Shown: positions 42,950 to 50,422 of the stretch, one piece after another | Layout of the letters: each line of letters begins with the position of its first letter | Position numbering within the stretch: the first letter of the stretch is position 1 | From: Chitinophaga deserti | GTDB taxonomy: Bacteria > Bacteroidota > Bacteroidia > Chitinophagales > Chitinophagaceae | NCBI RefSeq assembly: GCF_003149455.1 | Contig: NZ_QFFK01000012.1 | Location: forward strand, 1 to 64,000 | Length of the DNA stretch: 64,000 nucleotides | Direction: 5' to 3' | The notes under the pieces: generated by a model | What the model was told of the DNA's origin: nothing | Database searches by the model: none | The model's input: the letters and a program-made list of their open reading frames with translations, nothing else | Made by a program: the position numbers and the translations under genes

Positions 42950-44620
42950 ATGAATAAACTGACAATATTCTCCGCCTGTGCAGCCCTGCTGCTGGCAGCC
43001 TGTAACAAACCCGCGCTTTTCGAAGAGCGCAAAGGGGCAGGTGGTACAGATACGGAGCCTGTGAAGAAGAAAGTACTCGTGATCGCCATCGAAGGCGCAA
43101 GGGGCCAGGTGGTGAAAGACGCCGATATGCCGCAGCTGAAAGGCCTGCTGGAGCATTCCATCTACAGCTGGGATGCCGTGTGCGACACTACTTCGGGAGA
43201 TGCGGCCAGCTGGTCGGCCCTCTTCACCGGTGTTACCAACATGAAAAACGAGATCAAAGGCACGCATTACCTCGGCCATCAGCTGGCAGCGTTCCCTTCT
43301 TTCCCGCAACGCCTTGCTGCCAACGCAACGCTCGATATCACGGCAGTATCCAGCAGCCCGTCTCTGAACGATACCCTGCTGAAAAAAGGCAATGCCAATA
43401 CCTGGGTGAATACGGGAGGGAAGGATGAAGCTGCGCGCGACAGTGCCGTGAACCGTCTTAAACTGCAAAACCCCGATCTGCTGGTAGTAGCTTTCAACAG
43501 CGTACAGCAGGCCGGTAAAACCGAAGGCTTCCATGCAGCAGCTCCCGGCTATACGGCCGCGCTTAAAACGGTAGACGGCTACATCGGTGATGTACTCACC
43601 GCCCTGCGCAACCGCCCCTCCTTCGCTAAGGAAGACTGGCTGGTGATTATCACCTCCAATCACGGTGGATTGGAAACCGGGGAATACGGCGGCAATAGTT
43701 TCAAAGAGAGAAACATCTTCCTCCTGTACTACCATCCCAATTTTACTCCGCGCCTTGTGGAAATGCCTGCAGTAAACGTTCCGTACGACGGGTATTACAT
43801 GTTCTTCGACCGCGCCGGCAGTCAGGACCGGTCGGCCTATACCAACAACCCGGCTTACCGTTTTGGTGCGGAGCAGAATTTTACCATCGAGTTTAATATC
43901 CAGAGCACTTATACCGGTGGTACCGACCACCCCATTGTCAGCAACAAGAACTGGGGCAGCGGGGCCAACCAGGGGTATGTGATTTATAAGCAGAACGGAA
44001 ACATCCGCCTCAACTATAAAGGTGCAGCCGCCTCGCGGATAGATGTAAGGAACGGGCCCAACGTATCCGACGGCAAGTGGCACCGTGTAAGCATCGTATT
44101 CAACCGCCTTGGAACTGTTGATTTTTACCTCGATGGTAAGTTCTTCATCAACGGGCTGAGCATAGCCGGAAAAGGGAATATTGATACCGGGCTGCCACTG
44201 GCAGTGGGTACCGATGGTACGCTGAACTATGAAGACGGTGGTACCAGCGGCTCCGGCCAGAACTATATTGCCGACATCCGGGTGTGGAATGCCGCGCTTA
44301 CGCCTGCGGCTATAGACGATTGGGCCTTCCGCCCCCTCAATGCCGCACACCCTGCTTTCCTGTCGCTCATCGGCCACTGGAAGGCTAATGAACTGCCAAC
44401 TGGTAATGCAATTAAGGATTTTAGTCCTACCGGTGCCGATCTTACCATTCAGAATAACCCGCGCTGGGATTATAAAACGGATGTATTGAACCCCTCGTCG
44501 ATAGATGCTACGCTATTAGTGCCGCGTGCCATGGATCTCACATCCAATGTTCTTGCCTGGATGGGAGTGAAACTGAAAGCAGAATGGGCGCTCGACGGTA
44601 AGGTGGAGATTGCACAATAA
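42950..44620 (+). CDS. Alkaline-phosphatase-fold lipoprotein with inserted LamG-like domain, paralog 2
   Basis: 556-aa lipoprotein (lipobox L-A-A-C18) with the same order as its neighbour: N-terminal phosphatase-like part (about 40-270: KVLVIAIEGARGQ, TTSGDAASWSALFTG, WLVIITSNHGG, ERNIFLLYYHPNF), LamG-like insert (about 300-510: QNFTIEFNIQSTYTGG, KWHRVSIVFNRLGTVDFYLDG, ADIRVWNAALTP), and returning C-terminal segment (MDLTSNVLAWMGV...WALDG, 528-550). Ligand loss goes further: the first Asp is Glu (E48), the D-H pair is N237-H238, and no D-x3-x-H motif is seen around 180-197. It is 27 bases after paralog 1 and is the last gene of the run. The two differ widely in sequence, so the duplication is old. 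Confidence 0.85.
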   Translation: MNKLTIFSACAALLLAACNKPALFEERKGAGGTDTEPVKKKVLVIAIEGARGQVVKDADMPQLKGLLEHSIYSWDAVCDTTSGDAASWSALFTGVTNMKNEIKGTHYLGHQLAAFPSFPQRLAANATLDITAVSSSPSLNDTLLKKGNANTWVNTGGKDEAARDSAVNRLKLQNPDLLVVAFNSVQQAGKTEGFHAAAPGYTAALKTVDGYIGDVLTALRNRPSFAKEDWLVIITSNHGGLETGEYGGNSFKERNIFLLYYHPNFTPRLVEMPAVNVPYDGYYMFFDRAGSQDRSAYTNNPAYRFGAEQNFTIEFNIQSTYTGGTDHPIVSNKNWGSGANQGYVIYKQNGNIRLNYKGAAASRIDVRNGPNVSDGKWHRVSIVFNRLGTVDFYLDGKFFINGLSIAGKGNIDTGLPLAVGTDGTLNYEDGGTSGSGQNYIADIRVWNAALTPAAIDDWAFRPLNAAHPAFLSLIGHWKANELPTGNAIKDFSPTGADLTIQNNPRWDYKTDVLNPSSIDATLLVPRAMDLTSNVLAWMGVKLKAEWALDGKVEIAQ

Positions 44621-44684
44621 CGATTTGGTTTTCAATTACCTGAAATAGCGCCATATCGATGGCGATTCACTGCAATCACTGTTC

Positions 44685-44731
44685 AGGCGGGCCTTCGGTC
44701 ATTATTGGCCGAAGGCCCGCCTTATTTTAAA
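44685..44731 (+). terminator. Rho-independent terminator of locus C
   Basis: A 16-bp stem, AGGCGGGCCTTCGGTC (44685-44700) with GGCCGAAGGCCCGCCT (44707-44722) and one T-G wobble, has a 6-base loop and is followed by TATTTTAA. It is 65 bases after the stop of the last gene of the run. Confidence 0.85.
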
Positions 44732-45085
44732 AGCTAATTTCCTGCATGCACCCGGGTACAGATGACTATGGTTATATCAACCTGATAATTACTGAACAGA
44801 TACTCCAGGTATACCCTAATGTATATGTTTTGCTACCTTTCCCTTTACTGTATTGGGTTTCGGTGTGTTTTATATACAGTATATATACATTAACCCTTCT
44901 TTAAACCTTCATTAACCCTGCTGTAATACATAGGGAAGTCATACGGGAGATTGACTTTCCACCAGGAAACCGCAGGTCCGGACACCGGCTGTCCGTTGGC
45001 GGACATTTATGTTTCAGATGATGAATATTTCCTATTCATATAGATTGTATTAGTAATGATTTGGCTCCCGGGAGGGATCTGGCAG

Positions 45086-45114
45086 TTGAATTGCGGAGAG
45101 AAAGCCAATCTTTG
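45086..45114 (+). promoter_or_regulatory. Candidate promoter with almost no leader
   Basis: TTG (45086-45088) and AATCTTTG (45107-45114) are 18 bases apart, close to TTTG-N19-TANNTTTG with one mismatch in the -7 box. The box ends 5 bases before the ATG of the permease gene, so the message would be leaderless or nearly so. Confidence 0.3.
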
Positions 45115-45119
45115 CACTT

Positions 45120-47513
45120 ATGTTCCGGAACTACTTTCTCCTGGCCTGGCGCCGGCTGCTTCGCAACAAGACCTGGACGGTCATCAACCTCGCAGGGTTG
45201 GTACTTGGTATTACGGGCGCCATTGTCATTTTTGCGCTCGTTCAATACCATCAGGGGTTCGACAGGTTTCATCCGGGAAGTGACCGGGTTTACCGCGTAT
45301 TATCGGAGACCTCCGGCAGTAACGAGGGGCGTAATGCAGGGGTGCCTCCTCCGCTGGGCTTATCTGTAAGGGAGGATTTTGCACTGGCAGAAAAGTCGGC
45401 ACGCATTGCTACTTTCAGCAACTTATCCGTGGCGCTACCCGGTACAAAAGACCAGCGGAAGTTCCAGGAAGAGAAGGGCGTATCGTTCGCTGAGCCTGCT
45501 TTCTTCGAAGTGTTTGATTTCCCTTTTAAGGAAGGGAGCGGGGCAGGCGTGCTGGATGAGCCTTTTACAGCGGTTATCACCGAAAATGTGGCGAAGAAGT
45601 ATTTCGGGGAGGGGGCTGCCATCGGTCAAATGATCCGCATCGTTAACCGCTTCACCAATACCCGGCTCGATTTCAGGGTGGCCGAGGTGCTTCGTAACCT
45701 GCCTGCTCAAACTGATTTACAGCAGGAGATCTTCCTCAGTTATCAAAACCTCCCGGAGTTCCATCCGGCATTCAGAGACGATAACTGGTATCTCCATTCC
45801 TACATACAACAGCTGTTCATAAAGCTGAAACCATCCGCAACACAAAGTGCTGCAGATGCTATGTTCGCTAAGATCTCGCAAGACAGGTATGGTAACTCGC
45901 CCACTGCGGCGCATTTCAGTTTGCAGCCCTTGCATGCCATGCACTTTGATACGCAGATCGATGGTAAGATTTCCCGGAATCATCTGCGTGCCCTTGGCTG
46001 GATAGGGTTTTTCCTCATTGCCACGGCCTGTATCAACTTTATAAATCTGGCCACGGCACAGGCATTGCGGCGCAGCAGGGAAGTAGGGGTGCGCAAGGCG
46101 CTGGGCAGTAAAAGGCATCAGCTCTTCTGGCAATTCATGACGGAATCGGCGCTGCTTACCATTATGGCTACGGCGGTGGCGCTTGGGTTCGTATTTACTT
46201 TACTGCCGCAGATCAATAACCTGTTTGGTGCGCAACTCCGTACCGTGGACTTCTTCCGGCTGGGGCTGGTATACTTCATTCCGTTGCTGATGATGGCTAT
46301 GGCCTTTCTGTCGGGGGCATATCCGGCGCTGGTACTATCCGGCTTCCGGCCCATTGCCGCATTGAACGGGAAGGCAGGGCGCAATGCAGGAGGGTTTACA
46401 CTCAGAAGGGGCCTGGTGGCTGCACAGTTCGCCATCTCTCAATTACTCATCATCGGTACGCTGGCCATTGCCCAGCAAATGAAATATACCCGCAGCATGG
46501 ATATGGGTTTCCGGCAGAATGCGGTTACCATGCTTCCCGTGCCCGTGCGTGAAGCCAGTGCCATCGGTTCGCTGAAGGCCCGGCTGGCTGGCATTCCCGG
46601 TGTGGAAAGCGTTGCTTTTTGCAGTGAGGAGCCTGCTGGTACGGAAACGTACATCACCGGCATCCGTTACGCCGGGCGCGATGAAAAGGAGGCTTTTGAA
46701 ATGCATTACAAAGCCGGAGATGCGGATTACCTTTCCACCTTCGGCCTGCAACTGGCTGCCGGCCGTAATCTCACTATTTCCGATACCAGCCGCGAATATC
46801 TCATCAACGAAACCACTGTGCGCAAACTGGGACTAGCCACACCCGATGCTGCGGTAGGACAAAGCGCCGTTATCAATGGCCGCAAAGGCATCATTGTAGG
46901 AGTGATCAAAGATTTCCATAACCGTTCTCTCCACCAGCCCATACAGCCACTTTCACTTACCACTAACCTCAGCTGGTACGGGCGCTGCGCTGTCAGTTTA
47001 AAGTCTGCCGACATTGCTACTGCACTGCCCGCCATTGAGAAAGCCTGGAATGCAGTGTTCCCCGACCATGTGTACCAGGCCGATTTCCTGGACACGCGCA
47101 TCGCACGGATGTATAAGGCTGACCAGACTTTGCTTTCCCTGCTGCAAACATTTTCCGTGCTTGCCATCCTCATCGGCTGCCTCGGTCTGTACGGACTTAT
47201 TTCTTTCATAGTAGCCAACAAAACCCGGGAAGTAGGGGTGCGGAAAGTGCTCGGTGCCAGCTCGGCAAGCGTGCTGTGGCTGTTCGGAAAAGAATTCCTG
47301 CAGTTGCTGGTAATAGCTTTCCTCATAGCGGCACCATTGGGTGCGTGGCTGTCTTTGAAATGGCTGGAGAATTTCACGTATCGCATTCAACTCGGGCCGG
47401 GTTTGTTCTTTGCCGCGGCAGGCATCAGTTTCATCATCCTTACTTTTTCTGCCGGATATAAGGCATTGAAAGCATCGCTGGCGAATCCGGCACGGTCACT
47501 AAGGGCGGAATAA
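45120..47513 (+). CDS. ABC transporter permease (FtsX/MacB type)
   Basis: 797-aa inner-membrane protein of the MacB/FtsX class with two MacB periplasmic core domains and two FtsX permease modules. It begins with the class signature FRNYFLLAWRRLLRNKTWT, and the first membrane segment is about 20-42. The first FtsX half is about 285-440 (GWIGFFLIATACINFINLAT, REVGVRKALGSKRHQLFWQF), and the second is about 680-797 (SVLAILIGCLGLYGLISFIV, REVGVRKVLGASSASVLWLF). Such permeases work with an ATPase (MacB_N/LolD-like) to move lipoproteins, peptides or drugs. No ATPase gene is adjacent, so the partner must be elsewhere. This stand-alone form is common in Bacteroidota. Confidence 0.93.
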   Translation: MFRNYFLLAWRRLLRNKTWTVINLAGLVLGITGAIVIFALVQYHQGFDRFHPGSDRVYRVLSETSGSNEGRNAGVPPPLGLSVREDFALAEKSARIATFSNLSVALPGTKDQRKFQEEKGVSFAEPAFFEVFDFPFKEGSGAGVLDEPFTAVITENVAKKYFGEGAAIGQMIRIVNRFTNTRLDFRVAEVLRNLPAQTDLQQEIFLSYQNLPEFHPAFRDDNWYLHSYIQQLFIKLKPSATQSAADAMFAKISQDRYGNSPTAAHFSLQPLHAMHFDTQIDGKISRNHLRALGWIGFFLIATACINFINLATAQALRRSREVGVRKALGSKRHQLFWQFMTESALLTIMATAVALGFVFTLLPQINNLFGAQLRTVDFFRLGLVYFIPLLMMAMAFLSGAYPALVLSGFRPIAALNGKAGRNAGGFTLRRGLVAAQFAISQLLIIGTLAIAQQMKYTRSMDMGFRQNAVTMLPVPVREASAIGSLKARLAGIPGVESVAFCSEEPAGTETYITGIRYAGRDEKEAFEMHYKAGDADYLSTFGLQLAAGRNLTISDTSREYLINETTVRKLGLATPDAAVGQSAVINGRKGIIVGVIKDFHNRSLHQPIQPLSLTTNLSWYGRCAVSLKSADIATALPAIEKAWNAVFPDHVYQADFLDTRIARMYKADQTLLSLLQTFSVLAILIGCLGLYGLISFIVANKTREVGVRKVLGASSASVLWLFGKEFLQLLVIAFLIAAPLGAWLSLKWLENFTYRIQLGPGLFFAAAGISFIILTFSAGYKALKASLANPARSLRAE

Positions 47514-47519
47514 AGCGGA

Positions 47520-48197
47520 TTGATTACTTTTAGGTATGATTTCCGCAGATTCCCTTGCCGCCTCTTTTTCCGAAAAAGGATATGCCATCACCACTCCCAA
47601 TCGTCGCCCACCTTCCGGCGTTCGGCCGATCTGTTTGCTGTGCGCCGTTTTCTGCTGGAAGTACCGGAAGTGCAGGCCATTGTTCTGAAGAAAGAACTGC
47701 TGCAACTGGTGGAGAGCATTGGCGGGAGCGGCTATGTACCGGTTAAATCTATATACTTCGATAAACCGCCTGCTTCCAACTGGTATGTAGCTTACCATCA
47801 GGATCTCACCATTTCAGTGGATCAGAAAAAGGAAGTGGAGGGCTTCGGTCCATGGACGGTGAAGCCCGGCCAGTTTGCCGTGCAGCCCCCGCTGCAGGTC
47901 CTCGAAAGTAATATTACCCTCCGCATACACCTGGACGATACTACGGCAGAAAACGGAGCGCTCCGTGTGGTGCCCGGCTCTCACAGGAAAGGGATTTACC
48001 GTCCTGAAACAATAGACTGGCAACAGGAAACGGAAGATACCTGCCCGGTACCTGCGGGAGGGGTAATGCTCATGCGTCCTCTTTTACTACATGCCTCGGG
48101 CCGAACTACCAACAACCATCGCCGCCGGGTGATCCATATCGAGTTCAGTAACCAATTGCTGCCTGAAGGCCTGCAATGGTCGGAACTGCTGTCGTAA
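47520..48197 (+). CDS. Phytanoyl-CoA dioxygenase-like non-haem iron enzyme, N-terminus probably frameshifted
   Basis: The core is a 2-oxoglutarate/Fe(II) dioxygenase. In 225-aa numbering the iron triad is H93-x-D95 (AYHQDLTIS) and H191 (LLLHASGRTT), with R201-R203 (HRRRVIHIEF) available for 2-oxoglutarate and NGALRVVPGSHRKG typical of the phytanoyl-CoA hydroxylase family. The first 30 residues of this frame (RRFPCRLFFRKRICHHH) do not look like the family. In the +1 frame an ATG at 47536 gives a far more typical start (MISADSLAASFSEKGYAITT) that runs out near 47600, after which the family pattern continues in the annotated frame (PTFRRSADLFAVRRFL). So a frameshift, possibly with loss of about 20 codons, is likely near 47590-47610. 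The substrate is unknown. Confidence 0.75.
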   Translation: MITFRYDFRRFPCRLFFRKRICHHHSQSSPTFRRSADLFAVRRFLLEVPEVQAIVLKKELLQLVESIGGSGYVPVKSIYFDKPPASNWYVAYHQDLTISVDQKKEVEGFGPWTVKPGQFAVQPPLQVLESNITLRIHLDDTTAENGALRVVPGSHRKGIYRPETIDWQQETEDTCPVPAGGVMLMRPLLLHASGRTTNNHRRRVIHIEFSNQLLPEGLQWSELLS

Positions 48198-48272
48198 ACT
48201 ACAGCAGGCTGCCGGCTGCGTTGGGGTTAGGACGCTACACTACTTCAAAATCAAAAGACCGTCAAATAAAAA

Positions 48273-48304
48273 GAACTGATTCCGGATGGTCTGGTAATCA
48301 GTTC
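48273..48304 (+). repeat. 9-bp inverted repeat after the dioxygenase gene
   Basis: GAACTGATT (48273-48281) and AATCAGTTC (48296-48304) pair perfectly around a 14-base loop, 75 bases after the dioxygenase stop. An AT-rich stretch (ATTTATTATTTG) follows, so it may act as a weak terminator. Confidence 0.4.
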
Positions 48305-48398
48305 ACTGCATTTATTATTTGCCTACTGCTGTTGGGTTGGCTTGCTTTGTGTGCGCACTAAAGGGTATAACAATTCCATCACCTTAAAATCCGGAATT

Positions 48399-48608
48399 AT
48401 GCCCATCGTGAAAGTAATCGAGATCATCGCTTCTTCAGATAAGAGTCTGGAAGATGCCCTCCGAAATGCTGTAACAGAAGTGAGCAAAACAATCCATAAC
48501 GTGGATTCCGTGTATGTAAAAGATATTAAAGTACATGTGAAAGACGGGCAGATCACCACATTCGGTTGTATCTGCAAAGTTTCTTTCCGGCTCGATGAGA
48601 ACCGGTAA
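48399..48608 (+). CDS. Dodecin (flavin-binding dodecameric protein)
   Basis: 69-aa protein of the dodecin family, which forms hollow dodecamers that store flavin or, in some members, coenzyme A. The sequence follows the family throughout: VKVIEIIASSDKSLEDALRN (start), AVTEVSKTIHNVDSVYVKDI, and the last strand GQITTFGCICKVSFRLDE. The usual length is 65-75 aa. A frame open upstream to 48342 adds residues with no family match, so the ATG at 48399 is chosen. The aromatic residue that normally stacks on the flavin (often Trp in the 'v..w..' position) is Val-Tyr here (SVYVKD), so the ligand may differ. It stands alone and is convergent with the VOC protein gene. Confidence 0.92.
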   Translation: MPIVKVIEIIASSDKSLEDALRNAVTEVSKTIHNVDSVYVKDIKVHVKDGQITTFGCICKVSFRLDENR

Positions 48609-48645
48609 AACCCACCTGTATTACCGTGTATGAGAGAGCGTCGTA

Positions 48646-48686
48646 AAGGAAAAAACGGCCGGTCCGGTTGATTGGACTGGCCGTTA
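48646..48686. terminator. Terminator between dodecin and VOC genes
   Basis: AACGGCCGGTCC (48654-48665) pairs with GGACTGGCCGTT (48674-48685), with one wobble and an 8-base loop. Read on the minus strand it is followed by six T, so it is a good terminator for the VOC gene; on the plus strand the tail is weaker (ATGTTGTT). Confidence 0.7.
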
Positions 48687-48711
48687 TGTTGTTATAGCGT
48701 GGCGTGAAATA

Positions 48712-49176
48712 TTATTGCTTTTCCGGCGGGGCGTAGGTCACAATATCGATCCCGATGCCATTGGGGTCCTGGATGGCGAAGTGCCTGTCGCCCCATGGCT
48801 CATTGCGGATCTCAATCTGGATGGGTACGCCTTTCGCTTTAATTGCTTTGTACACCTTGTCTACATCCTCCACTTCAATGGTGAGGTACATGCCTTGTCC
48901 GTTAAACGGTTTCTGGAAAAGCGGCTGTTGCGAAGGGTGGTTGGGCAGCAGGAAGCTGATTTCCGCGGCATGGTTGGGTGTGTGCAGTAAGAGATAGAAT
49001 TCATTTTCGAAAGTAACGCCGAAGTCAAGCGTTTTAACATAGAATTCTTTGGTTTCCGCCAGTTTAGTGGTGGTGATGCCGGCATTCATTTTCATGGTCA
49101 ATGGTTTTGTAGTTTTTTGTGCAAGGAGATGTAAGGAGAAGAGCAGGAGGGCGGCCATGGTGATTAGCTTTTTCAT
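48712..49176 (-). CDS. Secreted VOC-superfamily (glyoxalase/bleomycin-resistance fold) protein
   Basis: 154-aa protein with a clear signal peptide (about 1-19: AALLLFSLHLLAQ) followed by one VOC unit: MKMNAGITTTKLAETKEFYV, FGVTFENEFYLLLHT, AEISFLLPNHPSQQP, MYLTIEVEDVDKVYKAIKAK, then RHFAIQDPNGIGIDIVTYAP. The DPNG-I-DIV ending is typical of the fold. Most VOC proteins are cytoplasmic, so export is notable. Metal ligands are not obvious: the usual first-strand His is absent and only the final region keeps the family shape. The gene follows an AraC regulator on the same strand after 77 bases that contain a perfect 10-bp inverted repeat. Function unknown. Confidence 0.85.
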   Translation of the reverse strand: MKKLITMAALLLFSLHLLAQKTTKPLTMKMNAGITTTKLAETKEFYVKTLDFGVTFENEFYLLLHTPNHAAEISFLLPNHPSQQPLFQKPFNGQGMYLTIEVEDVDKVYKAIKAKGVPIQIEIRNEPWGDRHFAIQDPNGIGIDIVTYAPPEKQ

Positions 49177-49183
49177 TTGTTAC

Positions 49184-49247
49184 GTCCGTTTTAGATGACA
49201 GAACAAAGGTCGGACGCAAGCGTTCCGGAACATAGTATAAAACGGAC
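49184..49247. promoter_or_regulatory. Inverted repeat operator candidate upstream of the VOC gene
   Basis: GTCCGTTTTA (49184-49193) and TAAAACGGAC (49238-49247) are exact reverse complements, 44 bases apart, in the 77-base gap between the AraC stop and the VOC start. Spaced half-sites of this kind suit an AraC-type regulator. A GACCTTTG box, one base off TANNTTTG, lies between them on the minus strand. Confidence 0.45.
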
Positions 49248-49253
49248 ATAATG

Positions 49254-50069
49254 CTACCGCCCCCAGGCCTGGCCGGGCGTAAGGCCGTAGAACCTCCTGA
49301 ATTCACGGATGAAGTGCGACTGGTCGTAGTACCCCATATCGAAGAACAGTTTGTTTTCCCGCAGGCTCATGGAAGATGGCTTGGCCTGCAGTATGCGCTG
49401 GAAACGTACAATGCTGCTGAAGGCTTTGGGAGTATCGCCCACATACTGTCCGAACATACGGCGGAGTTGCCGCGGGCTGATGCCCGTCTGCACTTCTTTA
49501 TCCAGCTGAATATTACCGTTATGGCGGAGGATGAGGTGAAGCGCATCATAGAAGCGGCCATCGGGCCGGAAGATCTTACCGGTGATGAGTTCCAGGAAAA
49601 TCTCGTCGAGCAGCAGGCTCATGGCTTCGTGGCTTTGTACACCGGCACAGCGGCTGGCGAGTTGTGACGCCAGTTGCGGGTCTATATTGGAAAGGGCTTC
49701 CGTACGGTTGGTAAGCGTATCGGCTCCTATGTGATATAATTGCGGGAAGATGCCGGGGAGGAAGCGGATGCCGGCATAGTGAAATGCCCCCGTTAGCGGG
49801 AACTCTGTATAAACATCCGAGATACCCATCACCCAGGATTCCTGCACATTGCCCGGTTCAAAGAATATATCCATACATCCATCGGCCACTACCCGGTAAG
49901 GATATGGTGCTGCCACGGGTGTGTTGGCTTTCAGCTGCCAGTAACAATATATATAAGGCTGCAGCGCAGGGCAGGGGAGCATCTCGGTGTAGGTAACCGC
50001 CTCTCCGGCCGCAGATACGGAAGGCTGAATGGGCTTGTATAAATCCCGGATATGGGAAAATTCCTGCAT
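49254..50069 (-). CDS. AraC-family transcriptional regulator (DUF6597-type N-terminus)
   Basis: 271-aa regulator. The N-terminal part (about 20-150: PCPALQPYIYCYWQLKANTP, VVADGCMDIFFEP, GIRFLPGIFPQLYHIGADTL) matches the sensor half of AraC proteins of the DUF6597 type. The C-terminal HTH region (about 190-270: LDKEVQTGISPRQLRRMFGQ, ENKLFFDMGYYDQSHFIREF, YGLTPGQAWGR) is typical. The second HTH is clear and the first looks degenerate, as often in this branch. It precedes the secreted VOC protein gene, is probably its regulator, and is divergent from the locus D sigma factor. The signal it senses is unknown. Confidence 0.9.
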   Translation of the reverse strand: MQEFSHIRDLYKPIQPSVSAAGEAVTYTEMLPCPALQPYIYCYWQLKANTPVAAPYPYRVVADGCMDIFFEPGNVQESWVMGISDVYTEFPLTGAFHYAGIRFLPGIFPQLYHIGADTLTNRTEALSNIDPQLASQLASRCAGVQSHEAMSLLLDEIFLELITGKIFRPDGRFYDALHLILRHNGNIQLDKEVQTGISPRQLRRMFGQYVGDTPKAFSSIVRFQRILQAKPSSMSLRENKLFFDMGYYDQSHFIREFRRFYGLTPGQAWGR

Positions 50070-50422
50070 GCTGCGGCTTTTGATAGTGCCCCGAAATTAA
50101 AGAATCCCGGCAAATATGGAGGATTTGTGCAATTCCCGGCAGGGCCGGGTAACAGGCGGTTGCCCCTGTCGGCCTACCCCTTAACCCCGGTTATGCTTCC
50201 GAAACAATAAAATAAGGGATTGCAGCGGGACTTTTAACTGTTAAACCGGGGCCGTGACAATCCGCGGAAATGTCATTTATCTTATGGAAAAAAATGAATG
50301 TATTGATAATCAGGGATGTACTTATGTAAAAGTGTGGGTAAAAAAGATCAGCAACAATTATCTAAATGTCGATAAATTTGTCGAGACCAACATCAAGGGG
50401 ATTATTTACGTTGTCTACGTCT
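50070..50422. other. Intergenic region between AraC gene and locus D sigma gene
   Basis: This 353-base divergent promoter region has no credible gene; a short frame at 50254-50469 has no family features and overlaps the sigma start. It holds the TAAATTTG box at 50373 and a GC-rich half on the AraC side. Confidence 0.5.
50373..50380 (+). promoter_or_regulatory. Candidate -7 box for locus D sigma gene
   Basis: TAAATTTG matches TANNTTTG exactly and lies 42 bases before the ATG at 50423, giving a leader of about 35 bases. This supports 50423 rather than the further upstream start at 50366, which would lie in front of the box. No strong -33 element is visible. Confidence 0.35.

Larger units (their letters stand above)
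44621..45119. other. Intergenic region after locus C
   Basis: This 499-base stretch has no gene. It contains the strong terminator at 44685, an AT-rich part with the palindrome GTATATATAC (44879-44888), a pyrimidine-rich run with repeated CTT/AACCCT motifs (about 44890-44935), and a promoter candidate right before the permease gene. Confidence 0.55.

Noticed and set aside
42884..44377. Minus-strand frame of 497 codons across the second phosphatase-fold gene
   Set aside because: The sense strand codes for a lipoprotein with clear domains; the antisense product shows no known pattern.
41258..44620. First idea: active phosphodiesterases releasing phosphate for the locus C receptors
   Set aside because: Several metal ligands of the family are replaced in both paralogs, so activity cannot be assumed.
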